Assembly (NCBI GenBank): GCA_000583135.1
Contig: JFBG01000012.1
Location: 20,162 to 84,161, forward strand
From: Thioalkalivibrio sp. HK1
GTDB taxonomy: Bacteria; Pseudomonadota; Gammaproteobacteria; HK1
Length of the DNA stretch: 64,000 nucleotides
Direction of reading: 5' to 3'
Part shown: positions 27,190 through 37,625 of the stretch, piece by piece
How positions within the stretch are numbered: the stretch's first letter is position 1
How the letters are laid out: the number at the start of each line of letters is the position of its first letter
Made by a program: the position numbers and the translations under genes
Notes under the pieces: generated by a model
Told to the model about the DNA's origin: nothing
Seen by the model: only the letters and a program-made list of their open reading frames with translations
Databases searched by the model: none

Positions 27190-28170
27190 CTAGCCGGCGC
27201 CCCCCTTGACGTAGGGTACACCGCAGGCCTTGGGGGGGATGGCCTTGCCGACGAAGCCTGCGAGTATCACCACCGTCAAGATGTAGGGTAGGGCGTCGAG
27301 CAGTTGCAGCTGCAAATGGATGGAAAAGTGGCGTTCGAAGAGATCGGGGCGCAAAGACAGAGCCTGCAAGAATCCGAACAGCAGGCATGACCACAGGGCG
27401 GCCCACGGGCGCCACTTGGCGAAAATGAGGGCGGCCAAGGCGATGAATCCGCGGCCTGCGGTCATCTCGTTGACGAAGCCGGCATGCAATCCGGTGGCCA
27501 TGTAGGCCCCGGCGAGGCCGCATAGAACACCGCATAAGATCACGGCGATATAGCGAAGACCGACGACCGAGATCCCCGCGGTCTCCACCGCATCCGGCGC
27601 CTCGCCGGCGGCCCGCAGCCGCAACCCCAAACGCGTGCGGTAGAAAATCCACCACGTCATCGGTACCAACGCCAAGGATAGATAGACCAAGATCGTATGC
27701 CCCGATATCAACTCCGCATAGAGGGGTCCGACGAGGGGGACTTGGGCCACGATCCCCTCGAAAGGCAAGTGCAAGGCGTCGAAGCGGCTTCCTCCCTCGA
27801 GCGCCGGGGTATGCCCGCCGAGTCCGAACCAGCTTCTGGCGATCATCGCGGTCATGCCGACGGCGAGAAAATTGATGGCGATCCCGGAGATCAACTGATT
27901 GCCGCGAAAGCTGATCGAAGCCAGCCCGTGCAACAAGGCCAACACCACGGAGGCGAGGACTCCGGCGGCGAGCCCCGTCCATACCGAGTCGGTGAGAAAA
28001 GCGACGGCGGCGGAGAAAAAAGCCGCCGCCAGCATCTTGCCCTCGAGACCGAGATCGAAGACCCCGGCCCGTTCGGAAAAAAGCCCGGCAAGACAAGCCA
28101 GCAGCAAGGGAGTCGAAAGCCGCAAGGTGGAATCGAGAACGGGGATGAGATCGGCGGCAAGTTCGCTCAC
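27190..28170 (-). CDS. BMP-family ABC transporter permease (second permease, NupQ/YufQ-like)
   Basis: 326 residues with 8-10 membrane segments. [20 protein letters not shown] is the conserved start of these permeases, followed by [17 protein letters not shown] and the C-terminal [17 protein letters not shown]. Relatives import purine nucleosides or, in other lineages, riboflavin. Its start overlaps the preceding permease stop by 4 bp. It is the last gene of the importer before paaA. Confidence 0.9.
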   Translation of the reverse strand: MSELAADLIPVLDSTLRLSTPLLLACLAGLFSERAGVFDLGLEGKMLAAAFFSAAVAFLTDSVWTGLAAGVLASVVLALLHGLASISFRGNQLISGIAINFLAVGMTAMIARSWFGLGGHTPALEGGSRFDALHLPFEGIVAQVPLVGPLYAELISGHTILVYLSLALVPMTWWIFYRTRLGLRLRAAGEAPDAVETAGISVVGLRYIAVILCGVLCGLAGAYMATGLHAGFVNEMTAGRGFIALAALIFAKWRPWAALWSCLLFGFLQALSLRPDLFERHFSIHLQLQLLDALPYILTVVILAGFVGKAIPPKACGVPYVKGGAG

Positions 28171-29285
28171 GCTTTGCTCCTTGCTCGCTTTGATCTCGCC
28201 AAAAGGCGCTCGATCGGCATGCGCACCATATTGTCAAGGGCTCCGGTGAAGAGGATGACGAGGGCTTGGATCACGACGATCAACTCGCGCGGGATCGACG
28301 TCCACAACGCGAGCTCCGCCCCGCCTTGATAGAGAAATCCGAACAGGATCGAGGCGAGAACGATCCCCAAGGGATGGCATCGACCCATCAGGGCGACGGC
28401 GATGCCGATGAAGCCCGCCCCCTCGGTGGGATTGAGGATCAACCTCTCGCTCTCCCCCATCGTGGCGTTGAGCGCCATCAATCCCGCCAAGGCCCCGGAC
28501 AAGCCCATCGCGATCAAGGTGATGCGAAAAGGATCGATGCCCGCATAGCGAGCGGCATTCTCGGAATGCCCGAAGGTGCGAATTTCATAGCCGGTACGGG
28601 TACGCCAGAGAAAAAACCATAGGAGGATCGCCGCCGCCACGGATAAAAAGGCGGTGATATTGGCCGGGGTGGATTTGGAAAAGGCGAACCCCAAGGGGGA
28701 GAGGATATCGTGCAGGGTCGGCAGGTGAACCGCATCGGGGAACAATGCGCTGCCGGGGGCCACCGACCCTTCGGGGCGCAGATGATTGACCAGCAGATAG
28801 TTGAGGAGGGCGGCGGCGATGAAATTGAACATGATCGTGGTGATCACGATATGGCTGCCGCGGCGGGCCTGCATCCACGCCGGGATCAGCGCCCAAAAAG
28901 CGCCGAAAAGCGCAGCCCCGATGCCGCAGCCGAGCAGAGCCAAACTCCAATGCGGCCATGGGATATGCAGCGCGACGAGGGCCGTGCCCAGCGCCCCGAG
29001 CATGGCCTGACCCTCGCCCCCGATATTGAACAGCCGCGCATGAAAGGCCACGGCGAAGGCCAAACCCACGAAGATGAAATTGGTCGCGTAATAGAGGGTA
29101 TAGCCCCACCCGTAGGCCGATCCCAAAGCCCCGCTGACCATCAAGGCCGCGGCCTCGAAGGGATCCTCGCCGATACCGGCGATGATCAGCGCGCTGATCG
29201 AAAAGGCTAGGAAAAGCGAGATGATGGGGATCAAAACGATATCGACCCGATCCGACATGGTTCGCTGCATCGGGCGAATCCCCAT
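28167..29285 (-). CDS. BMP-family ABC transporter permease (first permease, NupP/YufP-like)
   Basis: 372 residues. [20 protein letters not shown] and [16 protein letters not shown] are family stretches, as is [14 protein letters not shown] in the cytoplasmic loop. The start could be 29285 or the internal ATG that begins MSDRVD about 27 bp on. It lies 11 bp after the ATPase stop and overlaps the second permease. It makes a heterodimeric channel with that protein. Confidence 0.9.
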   Translation of the reverse strand: MGIRPMQRTMSDRVDIVLIPIISLFLAFSISALIIAGIGEDPFEAAALMVSGALGSAYGWGYTLYYATNFIFVGLAFAVAFHARLFNIGGEGQAMLGALGTALVALHIPWPHWSLALLGCGIGAALFGAFWALIPAWMQARRGSHIVITTIMFNFIAAALLNYLLVNHLRPEGSVAPGSALFPDAVHLPTLHDILSPLGFAFSKSTPANITAFLSVAAAILLWFFLWRTRTGYEIRTFGHSENAARYAGIDPFRITLIAMGLSGALAGLMALNATMGESERLILNPTEGAGFIGIAVALMGRCHPLGIVLASILFGFLYQGGAELALWTSIPRELIVVIQALVILFTGALDNMVRMPIERLLARSKRARSKA

Positions 29286-29296
29286 TCAAACGACTG

Positions 29297-30892
29297 CTAG
29301 ACGACGCCGGCCATCAACAACCCCAGTTCGCGCTCGTCGGTTTCCTTCGCCGGACGCTCGCCCATGATGCGGCCGCCGAACATCACCATGATTCGATCCG
29401 CAAGCGACAGGATCTCTTCGAGCTCCACCGAAACCAGCAAAATCGCCTTGCCCGCATCGCGCAATGCGATGATCCGGCGGTGGATGAATTCGATGGCCCC
29501 GATATCCACCCCCCTCGTAGGCTGACCGATCAACAAAATATCCGGCTCGGCTCCGATCTCCCTCGCCACCACGATCTTTTGCTGATTGCCTCCGGAAAAA
29601 TCCCGCGCCGCGCGGCCGGGATCGGGAGGACGGATATCGAATTGCGTGATATGCCGTTTCGCTTCGCTTCGGATCGCGGATCGGTCCATCAGCGCCCCGG
29701 TGCCGTATCCGAAAGAGCGGTGGTAGCCCAAGATAGCGTTTTCCTCCACCGAAAACCCCATCACCAGCCCCACGCCTTGGCGATCCTCGGGGATATGGGC
29801 AAGGCCTGCAGCCCGCCTCGACCCGGCATCGATGCCGCTACCGGAAAGGGCGACCTCGCATCCTTTGATACGCACGCTTCCCTTCGCCCGCCGATAGCCT
29901 GCGAGCACTTCGAGCAGCTCCGATTGTCCGTTGCCCGCAACCCCGGCAATTCCGAGGATCTCGCCGGCGCGCAGGGAAAAATCGATGCCCGCCAAGGGCG
30001 AAGCGGGGGTCTCGGTGCCGGTCTCGATATGCAGGTTCTCGACTTCGAGCAAGGTATCGCCCAAGCAGGCGCAGGGCTTGTCGATCTGCAACGAGACCTT
30101 GCGCCCGACCATGCGCTCGGCCAGTTCCTCGATGTCGGTGGCGGCGGTGGCGACGGTGGCCAGCATCCGGCCTTGGCGCATCACCGAAACGGTATCGGTG
30201 ACCTCCATGATTTCGCGCAATTTATGGGTGATCAGGATGATGGTCTTGCCTTCGCTGCGCAGCCGGCGCAGGATGGCGAACAGCCGGTCGGCCTCGGCGG
30301 GGGTCAGCACCCCGGTGGGCTCGTCGAGAATCAACACTCGGGCTTGTCGATAGAGGGCTTTTAAGATCTCGACCCTTTGACGCTGACCGATCGAAAGGTC
30401 TTCGATCTTGGCATCCGGAGGCGCTTCCAACTCGTATTCCCGCTCGATATCCATGAGTTCTCGACGGGCCTTGGCGAGGACCGGGCGCAGCAAAGCGCCC
30501 TTTTCCGAGCCGAGGATGATATTTTCCAAGACGGTGAAATTCTCGACCAGCTTGAAATGCTGGAAGACCATACCGATCCCGGCGGCGATGGCGGCTTGAC
30601 TGTCGTGGATATCGACCCGCCGACCGTCGATGAGAATTTCGCCCTCGTCGGCTTGATAAAAACCGTAGAGGATCGAGACCAAGGTCGATTTGCCGGCCCC
30701 GTTCTCTCCGATGATGCCGTGGATCGTCCCCGGCATGACCGACAGGTCGATCTCCCGATTGGCCTGCACAGGGCCGAAGGCGCGCGAGATCCCCCGCAAC
30801 TCGATGGCGGGTGGCGAGACCGGTGGCGAGGCATTCGGCGAGCGTTGCCCGGACGGCATCGAAGCATGCGTCGATGCGGGCGTCGACGTCAT
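29297..30892 (-). CDS. BMP-family ABC transporter ATPase with two nucleotide-binding domains
   Basis: 531 residues from ATG 30892, which overlaps the binding-protein stop (ATGA); a GTG at 30907 would add five. The first domain has Walker A IGENGAGKSTL, signature LSIGQRQRVEIL and Walker B LILDEPTGVL. The second has a degenerate Walker A (AGVAGNGQSELL) and LIGQPTRGVD, with Gln in place of the catalytic Glu, as is common in the C-terminal half of this family. It energises uptake with the two permeases downstream. Confidence 0.92.
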   Translation of the reverse strand: MTSTPASTHASMPSGQRSPNASPPVSPPAIELRGISRAFGPVQANREIDLSVMPGTIHGIIGENGAGKSTLVSILYGFYQADEGEILIDGRRVDIHDSQAAIAAGIGMVFQHFKLVENFTVLENIILGSEKGALLRPVLAKARRELMDIEREYELEAPPDAKIEDLSIGQRQRVEILKALYRQARVLILDEPTGVLTPAEADRLFAILRRLRSEGKTIILITHKLREIMEVTDTVSVMRQGRMLATVATAATDIEELAERMVGRKVSLQIDKPCACLGDTLLEVENLHIETGTETPASPLAGIDFSLRAGEILGIAGVAGNGQSELLEVLAGYRRAKGSVRIKGCEVALSGSGIDAGSRRAAGLAHIPEDRQGVGLVMGFSVEENAILGYHRSFGYGTGALMDRSAIRSEAKRHITQFDIRPPDPGRAARDFSGGNQQKIVVAREIGAEPDILLIGQPTRGVDIGAIEFIHRRIIALRDAGKAILLVSVELEEILSLADRIMVMFGGRIMGERPAKETDERELGLLMAGVV

Positions 30893-31950
30893 GAATTCGC
30901 CGGACACTCGCTGTCGTCGGTGTAGTTGTGCACCACGATCCGGCCCGAGGCGATGGCGTCGAAGGCTTCGTCCACCGCCGCTTTCATCTTCGCATCGACC
31001 AAGTCCGCATTGTGCTCGTCCAAGGCGACCCCCAATCCCCCGTTGGCAAGCCCCATCACGCTAACCCCGGCGCTCGCCGCCTCACCGCCTTTGAAAGCCT
31101 CGTAGACGATATTGTCCACTCGCTTGAGCATCGAGGTCAGCACCGAACCGGGATGGAGGTGATTCTGATTGCTGTCCGCTCCGATGGAAAGAATCCCCTC
31201 GTCGGCCGCGGCCTGCAAAATGCCCACATTGGTCCCGCCGGCCGCTGCGAAAACCACATCCGCTTTTTGCGCCGCTTGGGATCGGGTCAGTTCCGCACCC
31301 TTGATCGGATCGTTCCACGCCGCCGAGGTCGTTCCCGTCATATTGCGAATCACCCTCGCTTCGGGGTTGGCGGCCTCGACCCCCAAGGCATAGCCGCAGG
31401 CAACCCTTCGGATCAACGGAATATCCATCCCCCCGACGATCCCCACGGTGTCGGTGCGAGTCGCAAGACCCGCCATCACCCCGACCAAATAGCTCGCCTC
31501 ATGCTCGTTGAAGACCACCGAGCGCACATTCGGCGCTTCCACCACGCTGTCGATGATGACGAAATTCGTTTCCGGATAGTCGGGGGCGACGATCTCCAAG
31601 GTCGTTGCGAAGGTGAATCCGACCATCACCACCGGATTGGCCCCTCTTTCGGCGAAGCGCCTTAGGGCCTGCTCGCGCTGGGCTTCCGATTGCAGCTCGA
31701 TTTCCAAAAAGCGCCCGCCGGTCTCGTCCCCCCAGCGTTTCGCCCCGGTATAGGCCATCTCGCTGAACGATTTATCGAATTTCCCGCCGAGATCGTAGAT
31801 GACCGCAGGCTGCGCCCAAACCATCGGAGCCACCAGCATCAGCAGCAGCGATCCGACAAGACCCCTGAGCCTTGGAATTGCCGCGGATATCGATCCTCGC
31901 ATCGGATCGTCTGCGGAAAAAATGCTCCTTGGCCGATGATAAGTTTTCAT
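30889..31950 (-). CDS. BMP-family periplasmic/lipoprotein-type substrate-binding protein
   Basis: 353 residues. A signal sequence (LVGSLLLMLVAPMVWA) precedes QPAVIYDLGGKFDKSFSEMA, the classic BMP/Med start. Further family stretches are VGIVGGMDIPLIRRVACGY, and AAGGTNVGILQAAADEG with SIGADSNQNHLHPG. No lipobox Cys is seen. AAGGAGACGAGG precedes the ATG. It is the first gene of the importer; the ligand may be a nucleoside, riboflavin or, given the adjacent paa genes, an aromatic compound. Confidence 0.9.
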   Translation of the reverse strand: MKTYHRPRSIFSADDPMRGSISAAIPRLRGLVGSLLLMLVAPMVWAQPAVIYDLGGKFDKSFSEMAYTGAKRWGDETGGRFLEIELQSEAQREQALRRFAERGANPVVMVGFTFATTLEIVAPDYPETNFVIIDSVVEAPNVRSVVFNEHEASYLVGVMAGLATRTDTVGIVGGMDIPLIRRVACGYALGVEAANPEARVIRNMTGTTSAAWNDPIKGAELTRSQAAQKADVVFAAAGGTNVGILQAAADEGILSIGADSNQNHLHPGSVLTSMLKRVDNIVYEAFKGGEAASAGVSVMGLANGGLGVALDEHNADLVDAKMKAAVDEAFDAIASGRIVVHNYTDDSECPANS

Positions 31951-32434
31951 TCCTCGTCTCCTTCGTCGATGAGCCCCGCTATCATCGTCTCATTCAAGAC
32001 GACCATCGAGATGTCTCATCGCATCTTGTCCTCTTCCAAAAGCCGATGGATCTCGTTTTTCGGGCTGTTGTTTCAGTACCCCTTTGCCCCGGGCCATTCC
32101 ATCGAGCGATGATTCATAAGATATCCTATCAAATTCGATAATGGAAGAAACGACTCGGATCCCGAATCGAAGGGCATCGACGATTCGCTTTTCGCGAGCG
32201 CTCGACGATCCGAAATCCCTTTATCCCTTTCAAAGCGAACCCTTTTTATATCGGGCCATCGGCTCGATGCGATGGATCGTCATCGAGTTGCCGACGCCAA
32301 GTTGCCGACACCTACGATGCTGTCGGCTCATGGACGCACGATTCGATCGCGCTTGATATCCTTTTAAAATCCACCGATCCGATCGATGTTCGAAGCGATA
32401 CGCAAAAGGCACGACCGATAAAAGACCATAGAGG
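31951..32434. other. 484-bp intergenic region between divergent bmp operon and hrpA
   Basis: The two flanking units are divergent, so both promoters should lie here. The region has no ORF with coding-like composition or recognised similarity. It is less GC-rich than its surroundings and contains several AT-rich patches, such as TATCCTTTTAAAAT near 32358. No RNA gene or clear repeat was seen. Confidence 0.6.
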
Positions 32435-35400
32435 ATGTCCTCGTCGATGGGCGGATCCACCGCAACTCCACCGCGAAATCTCGCAAGCCAAGCCAACGCC
32501 CTGCTGGCTCGTCTCGATCGATGCATGGCGGCCGATGCCGAGCGCTTTCGCCGACGCTTGCTTCGCCTTCATCTGCGAAAAGGAGCGAAGAGCGAAGGCG
32601 ATCTCGATCGCAAGGCCAAGGCCATCGCCGCGATCCGACAGGAGATCGAGAACTCGATCGCTCTTAAGCAGCGCCGTCTTTCATCCATCGAAGGCCTTCG
32701 GCCGCGACTTCATATCGACGAAGACCTGCCCATCGCCGCCCATGCCGATACCATCGCCGACGCCATCGAGAAGCATCCGTTGATCCTCGTCACCGGGGCC
32801 ACCGGCTCCGGCAAGAGCACCCAACTTCCGAAGATCTGCCTTCGCGCCGGGCGTGCAAAGAGGGCGATGATCGGTCATACCCAACCCCGACGCCTTGCCG
32901 CCCGCAGCATCGCCGCTCGCATCGCCGACGAGATGGGAAGCGAGGTGGGAGGGCTTGCGGGATTGAAGGTGCGCTTCCATCAGCGGATCGATCCCTCGAC
33001 CTTGGTCAAATCGATGAGCGACGGGATCTTGTTGGCGGAGACTCGAAGCGATCCGGATCTCCTCGCCTACGATACGTTGATCATCGACGAAGCGCACGAG
33101 CGCAGCCTCAATATCGATTTCCTGCTCGGCTATTTGCAGCGATTGATCCCGCGCCGCCGGGACTTGCGGGTGGTGATTGCCTCGGCCACATTGGAAGCCG
33201 ATAGGTTGGCGCGTTTTTTCGGATCGGCACCGGTGATCGATGTCCCCGGAAGAAGCTGGCCGATCGATATCCGCTATCGCCCCGGCGAGCCGGGCTTCGA
33301 TATTGCGGATAAAGTGGCCGCGGGCCTCGAAGAACTGCGCCATGAACAAGGCGATGTGCTGGTCTTTCTTTCCGGCGAGCGCGAAATCCGCGATGTCGCA
33401 GGCCGGGTGGAGGATATGGCCTTGCCGGATACGCAAGTCTTCTTGCTTCATTCGCGTCTTTCGGATGCCCGGCAGCAAGCCCTCTTCGATCCCCCCTCGT
33501 CCCCCGCTCGGCGCCGGATCGTGCTGGCGACCAATATCGCCGAGACCTCCTTGACCGTACCGGGGATCCGTTTCGTGATCGATGCCGGTACCGCGCGGAT
33601 CAGCCGCTACGCCCATCGCACCGGGGTGCAGCGATTACCGGTGGAGGCCATCTCCCGCGCCGCCGCCGACCAACGCGCCGGACGCTGCGGCCGCACCGCA
33701 CCCGGGATATGCATCCGGCTCTATGACGAAGAGGATTTTCTCGCCCGCCCCGCCCACCTCGAGCCCGAAATCAAGCGAGCGGACTTGTCGGCGGTGCTGC
33801 TGCGGATGCTCGCCATGGGGATCGCCGAGGTCGATGATTTTCCCTTCGTCGACCCTCCGGATCATCGCTTGGTCAGTGACGGCCTTCGTCTGCTGCGCGA
33901 AGTCGGAGCCATCGACGATGCAAGAAACCTGACCCGGATCGGCCGCAATCTCGCCCGCCTGCCCTTGGATCCCCGCATCGGGCGCATTCTGCTGGCCGCC
34001 GATAGCCTTGAATGCATCCCTGAGGCTCTGGTGATCGTCAGTTTTTTGAGCGTGCCGGATCCGCGCGATCGCTCATCCGGCAAAAAAGGAGCGGCGGGGG
34101 CGCATACACGCTTCGCCGACTCCCGCTCCGACTTCCTCGGCATCATCAATCTTTGGCATCGGGCGCGCAAGGCGGGATCGGCAAAATCCGCGCTGCTCGG
34201 ATTTTGCCGTCGTCATTTCCTTTCTCCGATGCGGATGCGGGACTGGTTCGAGGTGCACGATCAACTCCGCACCCTTTGCCGCGAGATCGGGCTTTCGGTG
34301 CCCGATGCCCGACGCACCGCAAAAGGTGGATATGAAATCGCCCCGCCCGGGAAAATTCATCGCGCGCTGCTGGCCGGTCTGCTGCGCTTCGTCGGCGGAC
34401 TCACCCCGGAAGGCGATTACGCCGGTTTGCGCGGGAGCCGCTTTCGCCTGGCATCGGCCTCGGTTCTGGCCAAAACCGGCGCCCCTTGGATCGTCACCGC
34501 CGCGGTGGTGAATACCGAGCGCCCCTTGGCCTTCACCGCCGGGCGGATTCGGGCACAGTGGGTGGAAGAGGCGGCGGCCGGTCTCGTGCGCCGCACCCAC
34601 TTCGACGCTTTTTTCGATCCCCGGCGCGCCGAGGCCATGGTGCACGAGCAGGTAACGCTCCACGGGCTGGTGTTGATCCCCAAACGCAAGGTGCGCTACG
34701 CCCCGATCAGCCACGCCGGAGCGCGGGAGATCTTCTTGCGATCGGGGCTGGTCGAGGGCGGCTACCCTTGCCACCATCCTTTCGCCGAAGCCAACGCCCG
34801 CACCCTGGCCCGATTGCGCACCCTCGAGGATAAGTTGCGCAGCCCGGGATATTTGGTACGAGAAGATGCCATCGCCGCCTTCTTCGATGCTCGTCTTCCG
34901 GACGAGATCGTCGACGGACGCAGCTTCGAGCAATGGCTATCCTCCCTCGACGCCGCCGGGACTTGCGCCCTCGAATTTCTCATCGAGGATATCCTGCCCG
35001 CAACGCTCGAGGAGCGGATCCCTTCGATCGATCCGAAAAGCCCTCCCTTGCCAAGAGCGCTACCCGAGATCATGCAAGGCGGATTGAACGCCCCCTTCCC
35101 CGATACCCTGCAAGTCGGCGATCACACCATCCCCCTTCGCTATCGCTTCGCCCCCGGCGAAGAGGACGACGGCGTCAATGCCACCTTGCCCTTGGACGGC
35201 CTGCCGCACTTGGATATCGCGAAATTCGAGTGGCTGGTACCCGGGATGCTGGAGGAAAAAACGCTGGCGCTGCTGCGCGCTCTGCCCAAGGGCATCCGCC
35301 GAAGGATGATGCCGCTGGCGGATGTCGCCAAAGCCATCGTCAGCGCACCCCGGCCACCCGGTCTTTCGCTGCGAGGGGCGATCGCCCGCCATCTCGATCG

Positions 35401-36601
35401 CCTAAGGGCCATCGATATCCCGGCGCAAGCCTGGGATCCGGATCGTTTGGAGCGATTGCTTCCGGCATGGCTGTTCATGCGTTTCGAGATCGTGGATCGA
35501 AGCGGGGCGGTCATCGCCTGCGGAAGACATCTGGACCGCTTGGAACGGCAGATTGCCCAAATACCCGGATCCGCCTCTTTTTCCCGCTCCCGCAAGGCGG
35601 GGCAAAGGAGGGCAAGGGGCGAGCCTGAATCGGACCTGGCCGCGCCGGGAGCGCAGATCCATCGCCGCTGGGATTTCGGAGCGCTCCCTCGGGAGGCCGA
35701 GGAATCGGGGTCGGATGTTTTTCGAATCGTGCATCTTGCCTTGCGCGATGTCGGCAATGGCGTTGTCATCGAACATTTCCAAAGCGCCCAAGCGGCTCGG
35801 CGCGCCCACGGGCAAGGATTGATGCGCCTTGTGGCCATCGCCGTTGAAAAAGATATCCGAGGAATCCTGCCTCGAGGCGGGGAGATGGAGCGGTTTTTTC
35901 TGCTTTTCGCCCGCAGCGGTGCCACCCCGGATTGGGTGGAACCCGCCCCGGCAAGCGCCGGATATCCCGCCATCGGCAGCGCAAGACGCGCCCGCGCCGA
36001 CCTTGTCGACCGTGCGATCCGGCGGGCTTTTCTGACCTCCTTGCCCGATTCGCTGTCGGATCTCGTCGATATCCGAGATGCCTCGGGCTTCGATGCGCTA
36101 TTGGCCGCCGGCCGGCCCGCTTTGGAGTCCGCGCTCGAAGACCTTTTGACGCAAACGATCTCGATCCTGCAAAGCGCCCTCGATTTGCGCGAAGCGATCG
36201 AGGATCCGCCCCGGCCCTTGCCCGGCGATTCCTTGCTCGATATCCGCCGTCAGCTCGCCGGTCTCGTCCATCCGGAGTTTCTGGCGACCACGCCGACGGC
36301 GGCCTTCGCCTCCTTGCCCCGCTACCTGAAAGGACTACGGGTGCGGCTTGACAAACTTCGGCAAGGAGGGGCGAACGACCTTCGGCGCCTTGATGGGATC
36401 GCTCCCTTGCAAGCGAAGATGGAAGCCGCCGCTTGCGATCGACGGGATCGCCGGCGACACGATGCCGAGCTGATCCGTTATCGCTGGATGCTGGAGGAAT
36501 ACCGACTTTCCGTCTTCGCTCAAGAGACCGGCTTGGCGTCCGACGGGATTTCCGAAAAACGACTGGACCGGCAATGGGCGCTGATCGAAGCCGGGGGGTA
36601 G
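32435..36601 (+). CDS. hrpA: ATP-dependent RNA helicase HrpA (DEAH family)
   Basis: 1388 residues, near the usual ~1300 of HrpA. The helicase core shows motif I GATGSGKST near residue 121, motif II DEAH near 217, motif III SATL, motif V ATNIAETSLTVPG and motif VI QRAGRCGRTAPG. The HA2/ratchet and OB-fold regions follow, then the long HrpA-specific C-terminal domain (DUF3418). HrpA unwinds stalled ribosomes and structured RNA. The start may be ATG 32435 or ATG 32447; the latter has GAGGA 10 bp upstream. It is a single-gene unit. Confidence 0.95.
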   Translation: MSSSMGGSTATPPRNLASQANALLARLDRCMAADAERFRRRLLRLHLRKGAKSEGDLDRKAKAIAAIRQEIENSIALKQRRLSSIEGLRPRLHIDEDLPIAAHADTIADAIEKHPLILVTGATGSGKSTQLPKICLRAGRAKRAMIGHTQPRRLAARSIAARIADEMGSEVGGLAGLKVRFHQRIDPSTLVKSMSDGILLAETRSDPDLLAYDTLIIDEAHERSLNIDFLLGYLQRLIPRRRDLRVVIASATLEADRLARFFGSAPVIDVPGRSWPIDIRYRPGEPGFDIADKVAAGLEELRHEQGDVLVFLSGEREIRDVAGRVEDMALPDTQVFLLHSRLSDARQQALFDPPSSPARRRIVLATNIAETSLTVPGIRFVIDAGTARISRYAHRTGVQRLPVEAISRAAADQRAGRCGRTAPGICIRLYDEEDFLARPAHLEPEIKRADLSAVLLRMLAMGIAEVDDFPFVDPPDHRLVSDGLRLLREVGAIDDARNLTRIGRNLARLPLDPRIGRILLAADSLECIPEALVIVSFLSVPDPRDRSSGKKGAAGAHTRFADSRSDFLGIINLWHRARKAGSAKSALLGFCRRHFLSPMRMRDWFEVHDQLRTLCREIGLSVPDARRTAKGGYEIAPPGKIHRALLAGLLRFVGGLTPEGDYAGLRGSRFRLASASVLAKTGAPWIVTAAVVNTERPLAFTAGRIRAQWVEEAAAGLVRRTHFDAFFDPRRAEAMVHEQVTLHGLVLIPKRKVRYAPISHAGAREIFLRSGLVEGGYPCHHPFAEANARTLARLRTLEDKLRSPGYLVREDAIAAFFDARLPDEIVDGRSFEQWLSSLDAAGTCALEFLIEDILPATLEERIPSIDPKSPPLPRALPEIMQGGLNAPFPDTLQVGDHTIPLRYRFAPGEEDDGVNATLPLDGLPHLDIAKFEWLVPGMLEEKTLALLRALPKGIRRRMMPLADVAKAIVSAPRPPGLSLRGAIARHLDRLRAIDIPAQAWDPDRLERLLPAWLFMRFEIVDRSGAVIACGRHLDRLERQIAQIPGSASFSRSRKAGQRRARGEPESDLAAPGAQIHRRWDFGALPREAEESGSDVFRIVHLALRDVGNGVVIEHFQSAQAARRAHGQGLMRLVAIAVEKDIRGILPRGGEMERFFLLFARSGATPDWVEPAPASAGYPAIGSARRARADLVDRAIRRAFLTSLPDSLSDLVDIRDASGFDALLAAGRPALESALEDLLTQTISILQSALDLREAIEDPPRPLPGDSLLDIRRQLAGLVHPEFLATTPTAAFASLPRYLKGLRVRLDKLRQGGANDLRRLDGIAPLQAKMEAAACDRRDRRRHDAELIRYRWMLEEYRLSVFAQETGLASDGISEKRLDRQWALIEAGG

Positions 36602-36824
36602 GCGCATTCAAAGCCAAGTGATCGATGGATCGAAAACGATATCGATCCGGGGCATCGCTCCCCGCCTGCGATCTCGATAAAGCGTCGCATCGAGATAATT
36701 CGCATCAAGATAAAGGGTCACCTCGAAATGAGACTTATCGAAAAAGGTCTCATCGATGTCACCGAACGCTTCATATCATCGACAAGTCGGATGATATCGC
36801 TTGCACAACCGGAGCCATCAATCG

Positions 36825-37529
36825 ATGCAAGGCAGGGAGATTTTGATCGTCGAGGACGATATCGCGATTCGAGAGATGGTCGATCTGGCCCTTTCTCGGA
36901 CGGGCTTCGAAGTGCGAACGGCCGCCAATGCGGTGCTGGCGGAGCGCGAAATCGAACGTTCGCCACCGAGCCTGATCCTCTTGGATTGGATGCTCCCCGG
37001 TATCAGCGGGATCGAACTCGCCCACCGCCTACGACGGGACAAGACGGCGCGGGATATTCCGATCATCATGCTCACGGCCAAGGGCGAGGAAGGCGATCGT
37101 CTCCGGGGTTTCGACGCCGGAGTGGACGACTTCATCGTCAAGCCCTTCTCGATCAAGGAGCTGGTCGCCCGCATCCGGGCCGTACTCAAACGCACCGCTC
37201 CCAAAAACGATCAAGAGCCCCTCGAAATCGACGGTTTGCGGCTGGATCCGATCAGCCATCGCCTGACCTATCAAGGCGAGACGATTCGAATCGGGCCGAC
37301 GGAATTTCGCATATTGAGGCTCTTCATGGGCCATCCGGATCGGGCCTTCACCCGCCGTCAGATACTCGATCGCATCTGGGGCGGGGATGTCTCCATCGAA
37401 GAGCGCACCGTCGACGTCCATATCCGGCGGCTACGAAAGGCGCTGCGCGGCCACGGGGGCCGCGGCTTCGAACGATATGTCCAAACCGTCCATGGAACAG
37501 GCTATCGTTTTTCCCACCGCAAGGATTGA
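36825..37529 (+). CDS. OmpR/PhoB-family response regulator
   Basis: 234 residues. The receiver domain has acidic pair EDD at 10-12, phospho-acceptor Asp54 (ILLDWMLPG), Thr84 and Lys106, the same numbering within one as E. coli PhoB. The C-terminal winged helix contains IGPTEFRILRLFMGHPDRAF and DRIWGGDVSIEERTVDVHIR, close to PhoB. The ATG at 36825 has GGAG about 10 bp upstream. There is no adjacent sensor kinase or pst genes, so it is an orphan here. Calling it PhoB itself is plausible but not proven by context. Confidence 0.87.
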   Translation: MQGREILIVEDDIAIREMVDLALSRTGFEVRTAANAVLAEREIERSPPSLILLDWMLPGISGIELAHRLRRDKTARDIPIIMLTAKGEEGDRLRGFDAGVDDFIVKPFSIKELVARIRAVLKRTAPKNDQEPLEIDGLRLDPISHRLTYQGETIRIGPTEFRILRLFMGHPDRAFTRRQILDRIWGGDVSIEERTVDVHIRRLRKALRGHGGRGFERYVQTVHGTGYRFSHRKD

Positions 37530-37625
37530 TCCCGGTCGGGCGATGGGGTCGGTTATTCTAGGAACGCTCGGCAAGCCGATATCCATCGAGAGATCCCGTC
37601 GCCGATTGGCCAAAGGCTATCGAAT

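Noticed and set aside
36825..37529. Calling the response regulator PhoB and the region a pho locus
   Set aside because: Residue numbering matches PhoB, but there is no phoR, pst or phoU gene; it is kept as an OmpR/PhoB-family orphan.
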